Positions 1-8,606 of a stretch of DNA of 64,000 nt are shown here, piece by piece. A program made the position numbers and the translations under genes. The stretch spans positions 4,177,424 to 4,241,423 of the forward strand of contig NZ_KB911579.1 of assembly GCF_000383575.1 (NCBI RefSeq), in the 5' to 3' direction. Numbering within the stretch: the first letter of the stretch is position 1; each line of letters starts with the position of its first letter. The notes beneath the pieces were generated by a model. The model ran no database searches. It saw only the letters and a program-made list of their open reading frames with translations, and was not told the origin of the DNA. This stretch comes from Salinispora oceanensis (GTDB lineage Bacteria; Actinomycetota; Actinomycetes; Mycobacteriales; Micromonosporaceae).

Positions 1-64
1 TAAGCCCTCCAGCGCCGATGGTACTGCACTCGGGAGGGTGTGGGAGAGTAGGACACCGCCGGGC
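1..64 (+). rRNA. rrf: 5S ribosomal RNA, 3' part only
   Basis: The first ~64 bases read as the 3' half of an actinobacterial 5S rRNA: the segment with GCACTCGGGAGGGTGTGGG and the closing CCGCCGGG that would pair with the missing 5' end. The 5' half lies before the window, so the window starts at the end of an rRNA operon. The exact 3' end is approximate to a few bases. Confidence 0.85.
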
Positions 65-76
65 AAAACTTCAGTT

Positions 77-105
77 GAGGGCCGACCCTACCCGGGTCGG
101 CCCTC
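77..105 (+). terminator. rRNA operon terminator hairpin
   Basis: A perfect 12-bp stem (GAGGGCCGACCC at 77-88 with its complement at 94-105) and a 5-base loop follow the 5S end directly. No strong U-tract is seen, as is usual in high-GC actinobacteria. Confidence 0.8.
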
Positions 106-148
106 ACTGCGTGCCGCCACCACCGGCCTAATCAGGAAGGATGAACCT

Positions 149-2470
149 GTGAACTCAGGACCGCACGGCGGCGACCGCTCCCGTCGACACGAAGACCGAT
201 CAGCTGGTCGTGACGGTGCGTCACGTCGTGACGGCCGTCCCTCCTACCGGGATGACCGAGCCGCTGAACGCAGCGGCGAACGTGGTCACCGCGGTGGTGA
301 CCGTCGTGAGGGTGGCTTCCGCGGTGGTGACCGTCGTGAGGGCGGCTTCCGCGGTGGTGACCGTCGTGAGGGCGGCTACCGGGGTGGCGACCGCGATGGC
401 TACCGGGGTGGTGAGCGCCGTGAGGGTGGCTTCCGCGGTGGTGAGCGCCGTGAGGGCGGCTTCCGCGGTGGTGAGCGCCGTGAGGGCGGCTACCGGGGTG
501 GCGACCGCGATGGCTACCGGGGTGGTGAGCGCCGTGAGGGTGGCTTCCGCGGTGGTGAGCGCCGTGAAGGTGGCTTCCGCGGTGGTGAGCGCCGTGAGGG
601 CGGCTACCGGGGTGGCGACCGCGATGGCTACCGGGGTGGTGAGCGCCGTGAGGGTGGCTTCCGCGGTGGTGACCGTCGTGAGGGCGGCTACCGGGGTGGT
701 GAGCGCCGTGAGGGTGGCTTCCGCGGTGGTGAGCGCCGTGAGGGCGGCTACCGGGATGGTGACCGCCGTGAGGGTGGCTTCCGCGGTGGTGACCGTCGTG
801 AGGGTGGCTTCCGCGGTGGTGACCGTCGTGAGGGCGGCTACCGGGATGGCGAGCGCCGTGAGGGTGGCTTCCGCGGTGGTGACCGTCGTGAGGGCGGCTA
901 CCGCGGTGGCGAGCGCCGCGAGGGTGGCTTCCGCGGTGGTGACCGTCGTGAGGGCGGCTACCGCGGTGGCGAGCGCCGCGAGGGCGGCTTCCGCGGTGGT
1001 GACCGCCGTGAAGGTGGCTACCGGGATGGCGAGCGCCGTGAAGGTGGCTACCGGGATGGCGAGCGCCGTGAAGGTGGCTACCGCGGTGGTGACCGGGAGG
1101 GTTACCGGGGCGGTGAGCGCCGTGAGGGTGGCTTCCGCGGTGGTGACCGTCGTGAGGGCGGCTTCCGCGGTGGTGACCGCCGTGAAGGTGGCTACCGGGA
1201 TGGCGAGCGCCGTGAAGGCGGCAACCGCGGTGGTGACCGTCGTGAGGGCGGCTACCGCGGTGGTGACCGGGAGGGTTACCGGGGCGGTGAGCGTCGTGAG
1301 GGCGGCTACCGCGGTGGTGACCGGGATGGCTTCCGTGGCGGTGATCGTGGTGGTGACCGTCGTGAGGGCGGCTACCGGGGTGGTGAGCGTCGTGAGGGCG
1401 GCTTCCGCGGTGACCGGGATGGTTACCGGGGCGGTGAGCGCCGTGAGGGTGGCTACCGGGGCGGTGACCGGGATGACTACCGGGGCCGCGACCGTCGTGC
1501 GGAGCACCGGTCTGAGCCTGACGCCCCGGTAGGACCGGAGCTTCCTGAGGAGATCGTCGCTACCGACCTAGACAAAGATGTTCGTGCCGAACTGCTCGCC
1601 CTAGCCAAGCCGACCGCCGAGAAGGTGGCCCGGCACCTGGTTGCAGTCGGCCAGCTGATCGACGAGGACCCGGCTGAGGCGCTGGCGCATGCCCTCGCAG
1701 CCCGGCGGCTTGCCGCCCGTATCGCTGCCGTCCGTGAGGCAGTCGGCCTGGCCGCGTACCACGCTGGTGAGTGGCAGACGGCGGTCGCCGAACTGCGGAC
1801 GTACCACCGGATGACCGGCCTGCAGAGTCACCTTGCGGTGCTCGCTGACTGCGAGCGGGCGCTCGGCCGTCCGGAGCGGGCGATTGATCTGTACCGGGGC
1901 GCGGACCGGAAGGAACTGGACCCTGCGGTCGCCGGCGAGCTACTGATCGTTGCCGCTGGCGCACGGGGCGACCTGGGCCAGAAGGATGCCGCGGTGGCGA
2001 TGCTCCAGGTGCCGGAGCTGACCGGGGAGGCGACGGAGCCATGGACGGTACGGCTGCGGTACGCGTACGCCGATGCGCTGCTCGCGGTGGGCCGGCGTGA
2101 GGAGGCCCGCGAGTGGTTCTCCCGTGCGGCGGAGGTCGACACTGACGGGGCGACCGATGCGGCCGAGCGCCTGTTGGAGCTCGACGGGGTGATGATCGAG
2201 GGCGACGAGGAGGACGAGGTCGAGGACGTCGCCACTGACCCCGGTGCCCTCGGCGCTGGGTCGGAACAGCCGGATGCGGAACACGCGGACGGGCAAGCAC
2301 CCGATGCCGAGTCCACCGGGGCCCAAGACCGTGCTGACGACACCCCCGATGACGGTGCTGACGAAACCCCCGACGACGGTGCTGGTGACCCGAGCGGCCT
2401 CAGTTACCAGCGGTCCGGTGGCGACTCGGAAAGCCCTGTTGACGGCGATGAGGCGGGTACCGGGAAGTGA
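149..2470 (+). CDS. RGG-like repeat protein with C-terminal TPR domain (Rv1691-type)
   Basis: The protein is about 773 residues. GTG at 149 is the start because AGGAAGG lies 8 bases upstream, and the nearby ATG at 141 runs into a stop after three codons. Residues ~45-455 are a tandem 10-residue repeat of the type RGGDRREGGF/Y with D/E and F/Y variants, very basic and glycine-rich like RGG RNA-binding tails. Residues ~460-690 are alpha-helical with TPR-like helix pairs, and the end is acidic (Asp/Glu/Pro-rich). The TPR part and the position before a HAD phosphatase match M. tuberculosis Rv1691. The long RGG-like part is extra. Its stop overlaps the next start (GTGA). An RNA or ribosome-linked role is only inferred from the repeat and the rRNA-proximal position. 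Confidence 0.85.
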   Translation: MNSGPHGGDRSRRHEDRSAGRDGASRRDGRPSYRDDRAAERSGERGHRGGDRREGGFRGGDRREGGFRGGDRREGGYRGGDRDGYRGGERREGGFRGGERREGGFRGGERREGGYRGGDRDGYRGGERREGGFRGGERREGGFRGGERREGGYRGGDRDGYRGGERREGGFRGGDRREGGYRGGERREGGFRGGERREGGYRDGDRREGGFRGGDRREGGFRGGDRREGGYRDGERREGGFRGGDRREGGYRGGERREGGFRGGDRREGGYRGGERREGGFRGGDRREGGYRDGERREGGYRDGERREGGYRGGDREGYRGGERREGGFRGGDRREGGFRGGDRREGGYRDGERREGGNRGGDRREGGYRGGDREGYRGGERREGGYRGGDRDGFRGGDRGGDRREGGYRGGERREGGFRGDRDGYRGGERREGGYRGGDRDDYRGRDRRAEHRSEPDAPVGPELPEEIVATDLDKDVRAELLALAKPTAEKVARHLVAVGQLIDEDPAEALAHALAARRLAARIAAVREAVGLAAYHAGEWQTAVAELRTYHRMTGLQSHLAVLADCERALGRPERAIDLYRGADRKELDPAVAGELLIVAAGARGDLGQKDAAVAMLQVPELTGEATEPWTVRLRYAYADALLAVGRREEAREWFSRAAEVDTDGATDAAERLLELDGVMIEGDEEDEVEDVATDPGALGAGSEQPDAEHADGQAPDAESTGAQDRADDTPDDGADETPDDGAGDPSGLSYQRSGGDSESPVDGDEAGTGK
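282..1490 (+). repeat. 30-bp tandem coding repeat (RGG[D/E]RREGG[F/Y])
   Basis: About 40 copies of a 30-base unit, some shortened to a 21-24-base form encoding RGGDRDGY or RGGDREGY. Copies differ mostly at synonymous sites (CGCCGT/CGTCGT) and at the Asp/Glu and Phe/Tyr codons. The repeat keeps two other frames open over the same stretch, so long alternative ORFs there are by-products. Copy number is likely to vary between strains and to be an assembly risk. Confidence 0.9.
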
Positions 2471-3489
2471 CCCTGACCGGGGGAAGTCGGCTGGTCGACG
2501 GGTACGCCCTGGTCATCTTTGACCTGGACGGGGTGATCTACCTGGTTGACCAGCCGATCCCCGGGGCGATCGAGGCGGTGCGCCAGCTGCATGCTGAAGA
2601 GCGGGCGGTCGCGTACGCCACGAACAACGCGTCTCGTCAGTCCAGTGAGGTCGCCGACCTGCTCACCGGTATGGGCATCGCCGCCCGCCCCGAGGAGGTG
2701 CTGACCTCAGCGGCAGCGACCGCGCAGTTGCTCCGCGAGCGGCATCCGGCCGGGACGCAGGTCCTGGTCGTGGGGGCGGAGGCGCTGCGTGCCGAGATCC
2801 GCGCCGTTGGGCTTACCCCGGTCGAGCGGGCCGAGGATGAGCCGGTGGCGGTGGTTCAGGGTTATGGTCCGCAGGTCGGCTGGGCTGACCTGGCTGAGGC
2901 AACGGCGGCGATTCGGGGCGGGGCGACCTGGGTCGCTACCAACACCGACCGCACGCTGCCCAGCAAGCGGGGTCCACTACCCGGCAATGGCGCCTTGGTC
3001 GCCGCGGTGCGGATCGCGCTCGGTCGGGACCCGGACCTGATCGTGGGTAAGCCGGCGCCGGAGCTCTTCGTCGCTGCCTCCCGCCGGGCCAGCGGGGGGC
3101 GGGCCCTGGTCGTCGGTGACCGCCTGGACACCGACATTGAGGGCGCGGTGCGAGCGGGGCTGGACAGCTTGTTGGTGTTGACTGGTGTCAGCGACGTGGC
3201 CGAGCTGTTGGCTGCTGCGCCGGAGCATCGGCCGACGTTTGTGTCAGTGGACCTGGCGGGGCTCTTCGAGTCGGCTGCGGTGGTTCGGGTGCCAGGGCCG
3301 GCGGAGGCCGATGGGTGGTCCGCGGTGGTCCGCGACGGCCGGCTGGAGCTGTCTGGTGCGGGCCGTCCGTTGGATGCGCTGCCGGCGCTCTGCGCGGCGG
3401 CATGGTCCTCCGCACGGTCATCGCCAGTGCGGGCGGTCTCCTCGGCGGCTGAGCGGGCGCTCGCGACGTTCGGTCTTTTGCCCGGCTGA
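2467..3489 (+). CDS. HAD-superfamily IIA phosphatase (NagD/Rv1692-like)
   Basis: 340 residues, starting at a GTG that overlaps the upstream stop by 4 bases. HAD motif I is FDLDGVIY (residues ~19-26), motif II is ATNNAS (~51-56), the lysine motif is VGKPAPELF (~195-203) and motif III is VVGDRLDTDIEGA (~216-228). This order and the C2 cap between motifs II and III fit family IIA phosphatases. In mycobacteria the syntenic Rv1692 is a glycerol-3-phosphate phosphatase, so a small phosphorylated metabolite is the likely substrate. The C-terminal ~70 residues are less conserved in type. Confidence 0.85.
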   Translation: MTLTGGSRLVDGYALVIFDLDGVIYLVDQPIPGAIEAVRQLHAEERAVAYATNNASRQSSEVADLLTGMGIAARPEEVLTSAAATAQLLRERHPAGTQVLVVGAEALRAEIRAVGLTPVERAEDEPVAVVQGYGPQVGWADLAEATAAIRGGATWVATNTDRTLPSKRGPLPGNGALVAAVRIALGRDPDLIVGKPAPELFVAASRRASGGRALVVGDRLDTDIEGAVRAGLDSLLVLTGVSDVAELLAAAPEHRPTFVSVDLAGLFESAAVVRVPGPAEADGWSAVVRDGRLELSGAGRPLDALPALCAAAWSSARSSPVRAVSSAAERALATFGLLPG

Positions 3490-3548
3490 GTAGCTCCCGG
3501 TCTGTTGTCCGGCTGAGCAGCTCCGGCGAGGGTGGTGCAGGGCCGCGC

Positions 3549-3896
3549 TCAGGTCGACCCGAGCAGCTTGCGGAGCTTGATCAAGTCGAACGGGTTGGCT
3601 TTGATGGACACCCGTCGGGACGCCACCGCGCGGGTGATGTCCAGTTCCCCGCGGACCAGGGCGAGGAGGTCCTCGCTGGTCGTGCTCAGGGCGATCTTGG
3701 CTTTCGGGTCGTCACCGTCGGCGAGGTCGGTCAGCTGGCCGTCGGTGAGCCGGCCGTGGAACGCGGCGTCCAGGTCGGTGATCCGGCAGGCCAGCGTCCG
3801 GTCCAGGCCGACGTGCTCGCGCACCGCCTCGGCGTTGCCGTTCAGCCGAGTGGTGAGGTCCCGCAACGCCTGCCGGCACTCGTCAACGCTAGCCAC
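3549..3896 (-). CDS. SCP-2 sterol-transfer-like protein
   Basis: About 115 residues and the only minus-strand gene in this stretch. GTG at 3896 is chosen because GGAGG lies just upstream at 3901-3905, although the spacing of 4 bases is short; a start at 3917 is possible. The sequence has the SCP-2-like pattern of an amphipathic helix, then alternating strands, with the ending SIKANPFDLIKLRKLLGS. SCP-2 folds bind lipids in a hydrophobic tunnel; the ligand here is unknown. It converges with the phosphatase gene and is divergent from the next gene. Confidence 0.6.
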   Translation of the reverse strand: MASVDECRQALRDLTTRLNGNAEAVREHVGLDRTLACRITDLDAAFHGRLTDGQLTDLADGDDPKAKIALSTTSEDLLALVRGELDITRAVASRRVSIKANPFDLIKLRKLLGST

Positions 3897-4005
3897 ATCG
3901 CCTCCACAACTCGCCACACCACTCTCCGGCACCGTACCGCACGGGTGGCCTGGCCACGCCGGTAGCGTGAGGACCGCACATCCCCTCTCGTGGAAGGACT
4001 CAGGC

Positions 4006-4548
4006 ATGCAGGACGCGTGGCGTTCCTACCTTGCGGTGGCCATGGGCCTGACGGAGGCGCCTCGGAGGAAGGCCCAGGAGACGGCGCGGCGGCTGGTCGG
4101 CGCTGGCGGCGCTACCGCGGTCCAGCTTCAGGCGTTTGCCGAGGAATTGGTCTCCACCAGCGCAGCCAACCGGGAAGCGCTGACCAAACTGGTCCGCTTC
4201 GAGGTCGAACGGGCGATCGGGGCTGTCGGCCTCGCCACCGCCGACGAGGTGACCGAGCTGACCCGGCGGGTACGAGAGCTGGAGCGGCAGCTTCGGGAGG
4301 CGGACCCTTCGCCTGGACGCACCGTGACGGCGCCCGGCCCGGCGAAGCAGGCGGTCGTGAAGAAGACGGTGACGAAGAAGGCAGCCGCGAAGACGACGGT
4401 CGCGAAGAAAGCAGTCGCAAAGAAGGCAGTCGCGAAAGAGGCGTTGCCAGGAGAGCCCGTGACCGTCCGGCCGGCAACGGAGATGTCGGCGGCATCGCGA
4501 TCGGCGAAGCGGGCGCCGCGTCAGAAGCAGCCGGGCGGTCCGGAGTGA
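4006..4548 (+). CDS. Helical protein with alanine/lysine-rich tail (phasin/PhaF-like layout)
   Basis: 180 residues from ATG 4006. Residues 1-100 are helical with a coiled-coil-like part (VTELTRRVRELERQLREAD). Residues ~115-150 are repeats of the AVAKKAV / TVTKKAA type, as in histone H1-like or PhaF C-terminal tails. The layout resembles actinobacterial proteins annotated as polyhydroxyalkanoate synthesis regulators, with a nucleoid- or granule-binding tail. No catalytic motif is seen. The function is not certain. Confidence 0.65.
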   Translation: MQDAWRSYLAVAMGLTEAPRRKAQETARRLVGAGGATAVQLQAFAEELVSTSAANREALTKLVRFEVERAIGAVGLATADEVTELTRRVRELERQLREADPSPGRTVTAPGPAKQAVVKKTVTKKAAAKTTVAKKAVAKKAVAKEALPGEPVTVRPATEMSAASRSAKRAPRQKQPGGPE

Positions 4549-4588
4549 GTGCCCGCCACCGCCGGTCGGGCTCCGCTGGCGGGCGGCC

Positions 4589-4846
4589 GTGACCGGCCTG
4601 CCCCGCCCCGGTCCGGCGCAGGGCGCTGCTCCAGCAGGTGGTTCGGGGCCGCCGCGACCAGCGACCCCGGCCGGGCTCGCCGCCGGGAGAGCCGGGGATG
4701 AGGCGCCGGCGCCGAACCCGGCGGTTGACGCCGCCGTGCAGGCGGTGGTCAACGCTGCGGGACTGCCCCTGGCGGACCAGATCGCGCAGTATGAGGCGGC
4801 ATACGAAACGCTGCGGGAAACCCTCGCCAGCATTGACCAGTCCTAA
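4589..4846 (+). CDS. Small hypothetical protein upstream of tlyA
   Basis: 85 residues starting with GTG. The N-terminal half is Pro/Gly/Ala-rich and probably disordered; the C-terminal ~45 residues are a likely helix pair (QIAQYEAAYETLRETLASI). It lies 17 bases before tlyA in the same direction, so it is probably co-transcribed. No known domain is recognised. The corresponding slot in M. tuberculosis (Rv1693) also holds a small unknown protein. Confidence 0.6.
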   Translation: MTGLPRPGPAQGAAPAGGSGPPRPATPAGLAAGRAGDEAPAPNPAVDAAVQAVVNAAGLPLADQIAQYEAAYETLRETLASIDQS

Positions 4847-4863
4847 GAGCCGGAGAAGCAGGT

Positions 4864-5709
4864 ATGGCACGTCGTACCCGGTTGGACGCGGAGCTCGTTC
4901 GCCGTGGCCTGGCCAGATCGCGCGAGCAGGCCGCCGCCTTGGTGGAGGCTGGCCGCGTTAAGCTACGCGGGGTCCCGGCCCGCAAGGTTGCCGCGCTGGT
5001 CAACCCCGCCGATCCGCTGCTGGTCACCGGAGCGGACCCGGCCTCAGAGTATGTTTCGCGGGGCGGGCACAAGCTGGCTGGTGCCCTGGCCGCCTTCGGC
5101 CCGGGTGGGCTGACCGCCGCCGGGCGGCGCTGCCTCGACGCCGGCGCGTCCACCGGTGGTTTCACCGACGTGCTGCTGCGCGCCGATGCGGCCGAGGTGG
5201 TGGCTGTTGATGTCGGGTACGGGCAGCTCGCCTGGCCACTGCGCAACGACGAGCGGGTACGCGTCTTCGAGCGGACCAACGTGCGCACCCTTACCCCGGC
5301 GGCGATCGACGGGCCGGTTGACCTTACCGTCGCCGACCTGTCGTTCATCTCCCTGCGGCTGGTGTTGCCGGCCCTGGCGGCTTGTACCAGCCCGGGCGGC
5401 GATCTGGCGTTGATGGTGAAACCGCAGTTCGAGGTGGGGCGCGATCGGGTCGGCGCCGGTGGCGTGGTGCGTGACCCAGCGCTGCGGGCCGAGGCGGTGC
5501 TGGAGGTGGCCGGTGCGGCGGCCCAGCTCGGGTTGGGTCTCGCTGATGTCTGCGCCAGCCCGTTGCCGGGGCCCAGCGGAAACGTCGAGTTCTTCGTATG
5601 GTTACGCCGGGACGCGCCTGCGGCTGACCCGGAGCGGGTGCGGGCGGTGGTGACGGCCGGGGCCACCGGCGGTCGGTCCGGCACGGCGACGGAGGAGGTA
5701 GTGGGGTGA
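4864..5709 (+). CDS. tlyA: TlyA-type 16S/23S rRNA 2'-O-methyltransferase
   Basis: 281 residues. Residues 1-62 are an S4 RNA-binding domain (RLDAELVRRGLARSREQAAA). The rest is an FtsJ/RrmJ-like SAM domain with CLDAGASTGGFTDVLL (~96-111), a KPQFEVG motif and the usual TlyA linker with SRGGHKL. In mycobacteria TlyA methylates C1409 of 16S and C1920 of 23S rRNA, which gives capreomycin sensitivity. Length and domain order match the family. An SD-like GAGAAGCAGGT lies before the ATG. Confidence 0.93.
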   Translation: MARRTRLDAELVRRGLARSREQAAALVEAGRVKLRGVPARKVAALVNPADPLLVTGADPASEYVSRGGHKLAGALAAFGPGGLTAAGRRCLDAGASTGGFTDVLLRADAAEVVAVDVGYGQLAWPLRNDERVRVFERTNVRTLTPAAIDGPVDLTVADLSFISLRLVLPALAACTSPGGDLALMVKPQFEVGRDRVGAGGVVRDPALRAEAVLEVAGAAAQLGLGLADVCASPLPGPSGNVEFFVWLRRDAPAADPERVRAVVTAGATGGRSGTATEEVVG

Positions 5710-5777
5710 GCGTGCGGGTGAGGCGGGTGGCGCGCGGGGCCGGCGACGGGCCTCGGACGGTACGGCGGGCGCGGTGA
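5706..5777 (+). CDS. Possible 23-residue coupling ORF between tlyA and nadK
   Basis: A 24-codon frame starts with GTG overlapping the tlyA stop and ends in a TGA overlapping the nadK GTG start (GTGA at both ends). The product would be arginine-rich (7 Arg in 23). No SD is visible beyond the tlyA end. It may only be chance in GC-rich DNA, or may keep ribosomes moving from tlyA to nadK. Confidence 0.25.
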   Translation: MSVRVRRVARGAGDGPRTVRRAR

Positions 5778-6658
5778 ACCGGACCGCGCTGCTGGTGACG
5801 CACACCGGGCGGCGGCGCAGCACCGAACACGCACGGGCGGTGGCCGGGGACTTGATCGCGGCTGGCTTCGTTATTCGTGTTCTCGCCGAGGAGGCCGAGG
5901 ACCTTGACCTCCCTGGGGCGGTTCCGGTGACTGGTCCGGAAGCCGCGGAGGGCGCTGAGATCGTCTTCGCGTTGGGTGGGGACGGTACGTTCCTGCGGGC
6001 CGCCGAGCTGGCGCGGCCGGCGAAGGTGCCACTACTGGGGATCAACCTCGGGAAGGTCGGCTTTCTCGCCGAGGCTGAGATCGATCATCTGGACTCTGTG
6101 GTCCGCGACGTGGTGGGTCGTAACTATACGGTGGACGAGCGGCTCACGCTGGACGTGACGGCCGAGTTCGATGGTGGACCGACGATCGAGTCCTGGGCGT
6201 TGAACGAGATCAGCGTCGAGAAGGGGGAGCGGGCCCAGATGCTCGAGCTCCTCGTTGACGTTGACGGGCGGCCGCTGTCCCGCTACGGCTGTGACGGAGT
6301 CGTCTGCGCCACTCCCACCGGCTCCACGGCCTACGCGTTCTCCGGCGGTGGCCCGGTCGTGTGGCCCGAGGTGGAGGCCCTGTTGCTGGTGCCGATCAGC
6401 GCGCACGCGCTCTTCAGCCGGCCGTTGGTCACCGCGCCCACGTCCACCTTCGTCATCACCGTGGACCCCTTCACCAGTCTCGCGGTGCTCTGCTGTGACG
6501 GACGGCGGGTGTACGACCTTCCGCCGGGCGCGCGGGTGACGGTGCGGCGCGGGGCCCTGCCGGTGCGGATCGTGCAGCTGACGGCCCGGCCGTTTACCGA
6601 CCGGCTGGTGGCCAAGTTTGATCTGCCGGTGCAGGGCTGGCGGGGCAGCCGACACTGA
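5774..6658 (+). CDS. nadK: NAD kinase
   Basis: 294 residues from GTG 5774. The GGDGT motif of NAD kinases is visible (FALGGDGTFLRAAELA, ~66-81), as are NEISVEKG (about residue 143), the YGCDGVVCATPTGSTAYAFS stretch (about 173-192) and the C-terminal GRRVYDLPPG. It makes NADP from NAD and ATP or polyphosphate. It sits between tlyA and recN as in mycobacteria (ppnK/Rv1695). Confidence 0.95.
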   Translation: MNRTALLVTHTGRRRSTEHARAVAGDLIAAGFVIRVLAEEAEDLDLPGAVPVTGPEAAEGAEIVFALGGDGTFLRAAELARPAKVPLLGINLGKVGFLAEAEIDHLDSVVRDVVGRNYTVDERLTLDVTAEFDGGPTIESWALNEISVEKGERAQMLELLVDVDGRPLSRYGCDGVVCATPTGSTAYAFSGGGPVVWPEVEALLLVPISAHALFSRPLVTAPTSTFVITVDPFTSLAVLCCDGRRVYDLPPGARVTVRRGALPVRIVQLTARPFTDRLVAKFDLPVQGWRGSRH

Positions 6659-6727
6659 GCTGTCACCGCCGGTGCCCGCGGCTGTCGACTGGTCAAGCGT
6701 CGGGCACCGCGTCTACTGTCGGGTGCT

Positions 6728-8485
6728 GTGCTGGAAGAGCTACGCATCACCGGACTGGGCGTCATCGAGGACACGACGCTGCCGTTGACCGGCGGTATGA
6801 ACGTGATCACTGGTGAGACCGGTGCGGGTAAGACCATGGTGGTGACCGGTCTCGGCCTGCTCTTTGGCGGGCGCGCCGACGCGGGGCGGGTGCGGGCCGA
6901 GCCCGGCCGCGCGGTGGTCGAGGGTCGACTGCGGCTGGCCGGAAGGGTGGCCGAGACCGTATCTACTCGGGTCATTGACGCGGGCGGCGAGCCGGATGAG
7001 GACGGTTCGGTGTTGCTCAGCCGCACCGTCACCACAGAGGGCCGTTCTCGTGGCCATCTCGGCGGCCGCAGCATGCCGGTGTCGATGCTCGCCGAGGTGG
7101 GCGAGCAGGTGCTCGCGGTGCACGGTCAGTCCGACCAACTGCGGCTGCTGCGCCCGGCCGAGCAGCGCGCGGCGCTCGACCGGTTCGCCGGTCCGGAGCA
7201 CGAGAAGCTGCTCGACGCGCTGCGCGAGGTGTATACCCGGTGGCGGTCGGTGGTGGACGACCTGGCCAGCCGGCGTCGAAACGCGCGGGAGCGAAATCGG
7301 GAAGCCGACCTGCTACGCCTTGGTCTCGACGAGATCACCCGGGTTGATCCGCAGCCGGGCGAGGACGACGAACTCAAGTCGGAGGCACAGCGGCTGGAGC
7401 ACGCCGAGGGGTTGCGGACGGCGGCGCGGTTGGCCCAGCAGTGCGTGGCCGGGGGGATGGAGGCCGCCGAGGACACCCCGGATGCCACGACGTTACTCGG
7501 CACTGCCCGCCGTACCCTGGATGGCCAGTCCGGCACCGACCCCGCCCTGGGGGAGCTGGCGACGCGGTTGGAGGAGGCGGCGACCCTGGTCGCGGATGTC
7601 TCCGCGGAGTTGTCGACGTACCTGGCGGGGCTCGACGCTGATCCGGCGCGGTTGCAGGCTGTCTACGAGCGGCGGGCCGCGTTACGTGCGTTGACCCGTA
7701 AGTACGCCGACGACACCGACGGGGTGATCGCCTGGGCCGAGCGGGCCCGGGCCCAGCTGTCCGATTTAGATTCCTCGGACGAGCTGCTTGACGAGTTGGA
7801 CCGGGAGGTGTCTCGGTTGGCCGGCGAGGTGGCTGAGCTGGCCGGTCGGGTGTCGGTGGCGCGACAGGAGGCAGCTACCCGGTTTGCGGCCCAGGTCACC
7901 ACCGAGCTGGCGGGGTTGGCCATGCCGCACTCTCGGGTGGAGGTGGGGGTGTTGCCCCGCCCAGTGGGGAAGTCCGAACCCGGCCTTTCGGTCAACGGCG
8001 TCGAGGTCGGGATCGGGCCGGACGGCGGCGACGAGGTGGAGCTGCGCCTACTGGCACATCCGGGTGCGCCGGCACTGCCGCTGCAGCGGGGCGCCTCCGG
8101 CGGTGAGCTGTCCCGGGTGATGCTCGCCATCGAGGTGGTCTTCGCCGGTTCGGGCGGCCCGCCGACGCTCGTCTTCGACGAGGTTGACGCCGGGGTGGGT
8201 GGCCAGGCCGCGGTGGAGATCGGCCGTCGACTGGCCCGGCTGGCTCGTAGCCACCAAGTGCTCGTCGTCACCCATCTGCCCCAGGTCGCCGCGTTCGCGA
8301 ACCGGCACCTGGTGGTGGCGAAGGACACCGGTGGTGCGGTGACGACCAGTGGGGTGCGGGTGGTCGAGGACACCGAAAGGGCGCGGGAACTCGCCCGTAT
8401 GCTTGCCGGTTTGCCGGATTCGGACCTGGGAATCGCGCACGCCGAGGAGTTACTGGCTGTGGCGGCGCGGGAGCGGCGGGTGTAA
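6728..8485 (+). CDS. recN: DNA repair protein RecN
   Basis: 585 residues from GTG 6728. The N-terminal Walker A is TGETGAGKTMV (~28-38). The ABC signature LQRGASGGELSRVMLA (~454-469) and Walker B LVFDEVDAGVGG (~481-492) are near the C-terminus, with a coiled coil between, as in SMC-like RecN. It ends with the usual H-loop LVVTHLPQVAAFAN. It acts in double-strand break repair. Confidence 0.95.
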   Translation: MLEELRITGLGVIEDTTLPLTGGMNVITGETGAGKTMVVTGLGLLFGGRADAGRVRAEPGRAVVEGRLRLAGRVAETVSTRVIDAGGEPDEDGSVLLSRTVTTEGRSRGHLGGRSMPVSMLAEVGEQVLAVHGQSDQLRLLRPAEQRAALDRFAGPEHEKLLDALREVYTRWRSVVDDLASRRRNARERNREADLLRLGLDEITRVDPQPGEDDELKSEAQRLEHAEGLRTAARLAQQCVAGGMEAAEDTPDATTLLGTARRTLDGQSGTDPALGELATRLEEAATLVADVSAELSTYLAGLDADPARLQAVYERRAALRALTRKYADDTDGVIAWAERARAQLSDLDSSDELLDELDREVSRLAGEVAELAGRVSVARQEAATRFAAQVTTELAGLAMPHSRVEVGVLPRPVGKSEPGLSVNGVEVGIGPDGGDEVELRLLAHPGAPALPLQRGASGGELSRVMLAIEVVFAGSGGPPTLVFDEVDAGVGGQAAVEIGRRLARLARSHQVLVVTHLPQVAAFANRHLVVAKDTGGAVTTSGVRVVEDTERARELARMLAGLPDSDLGIAHAEELLAVAARERRV

Positions 8486-8606
8486 CACCGGCCCGGGTGG
8501 CGTCACCGGCGCGCGGCTCCGGGCCGTAGTGTGCTTCTCTGGACTGGCGGCCCGCGCAAGGCATGTCGCGTGAAGGTCGCCCGCTTCACATGCCAGGATG
8601 GTTACG

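Noticed and set aside
210..1532. Two long frames (440 and 428 codons) over the RGG repeat, one on each strand
   Set aside because: They arise because the 30-base GC-rich repeat lacks stops in several frames; the protein in the chosen frame has the SD, the C-terminal TPR domain and synteny.
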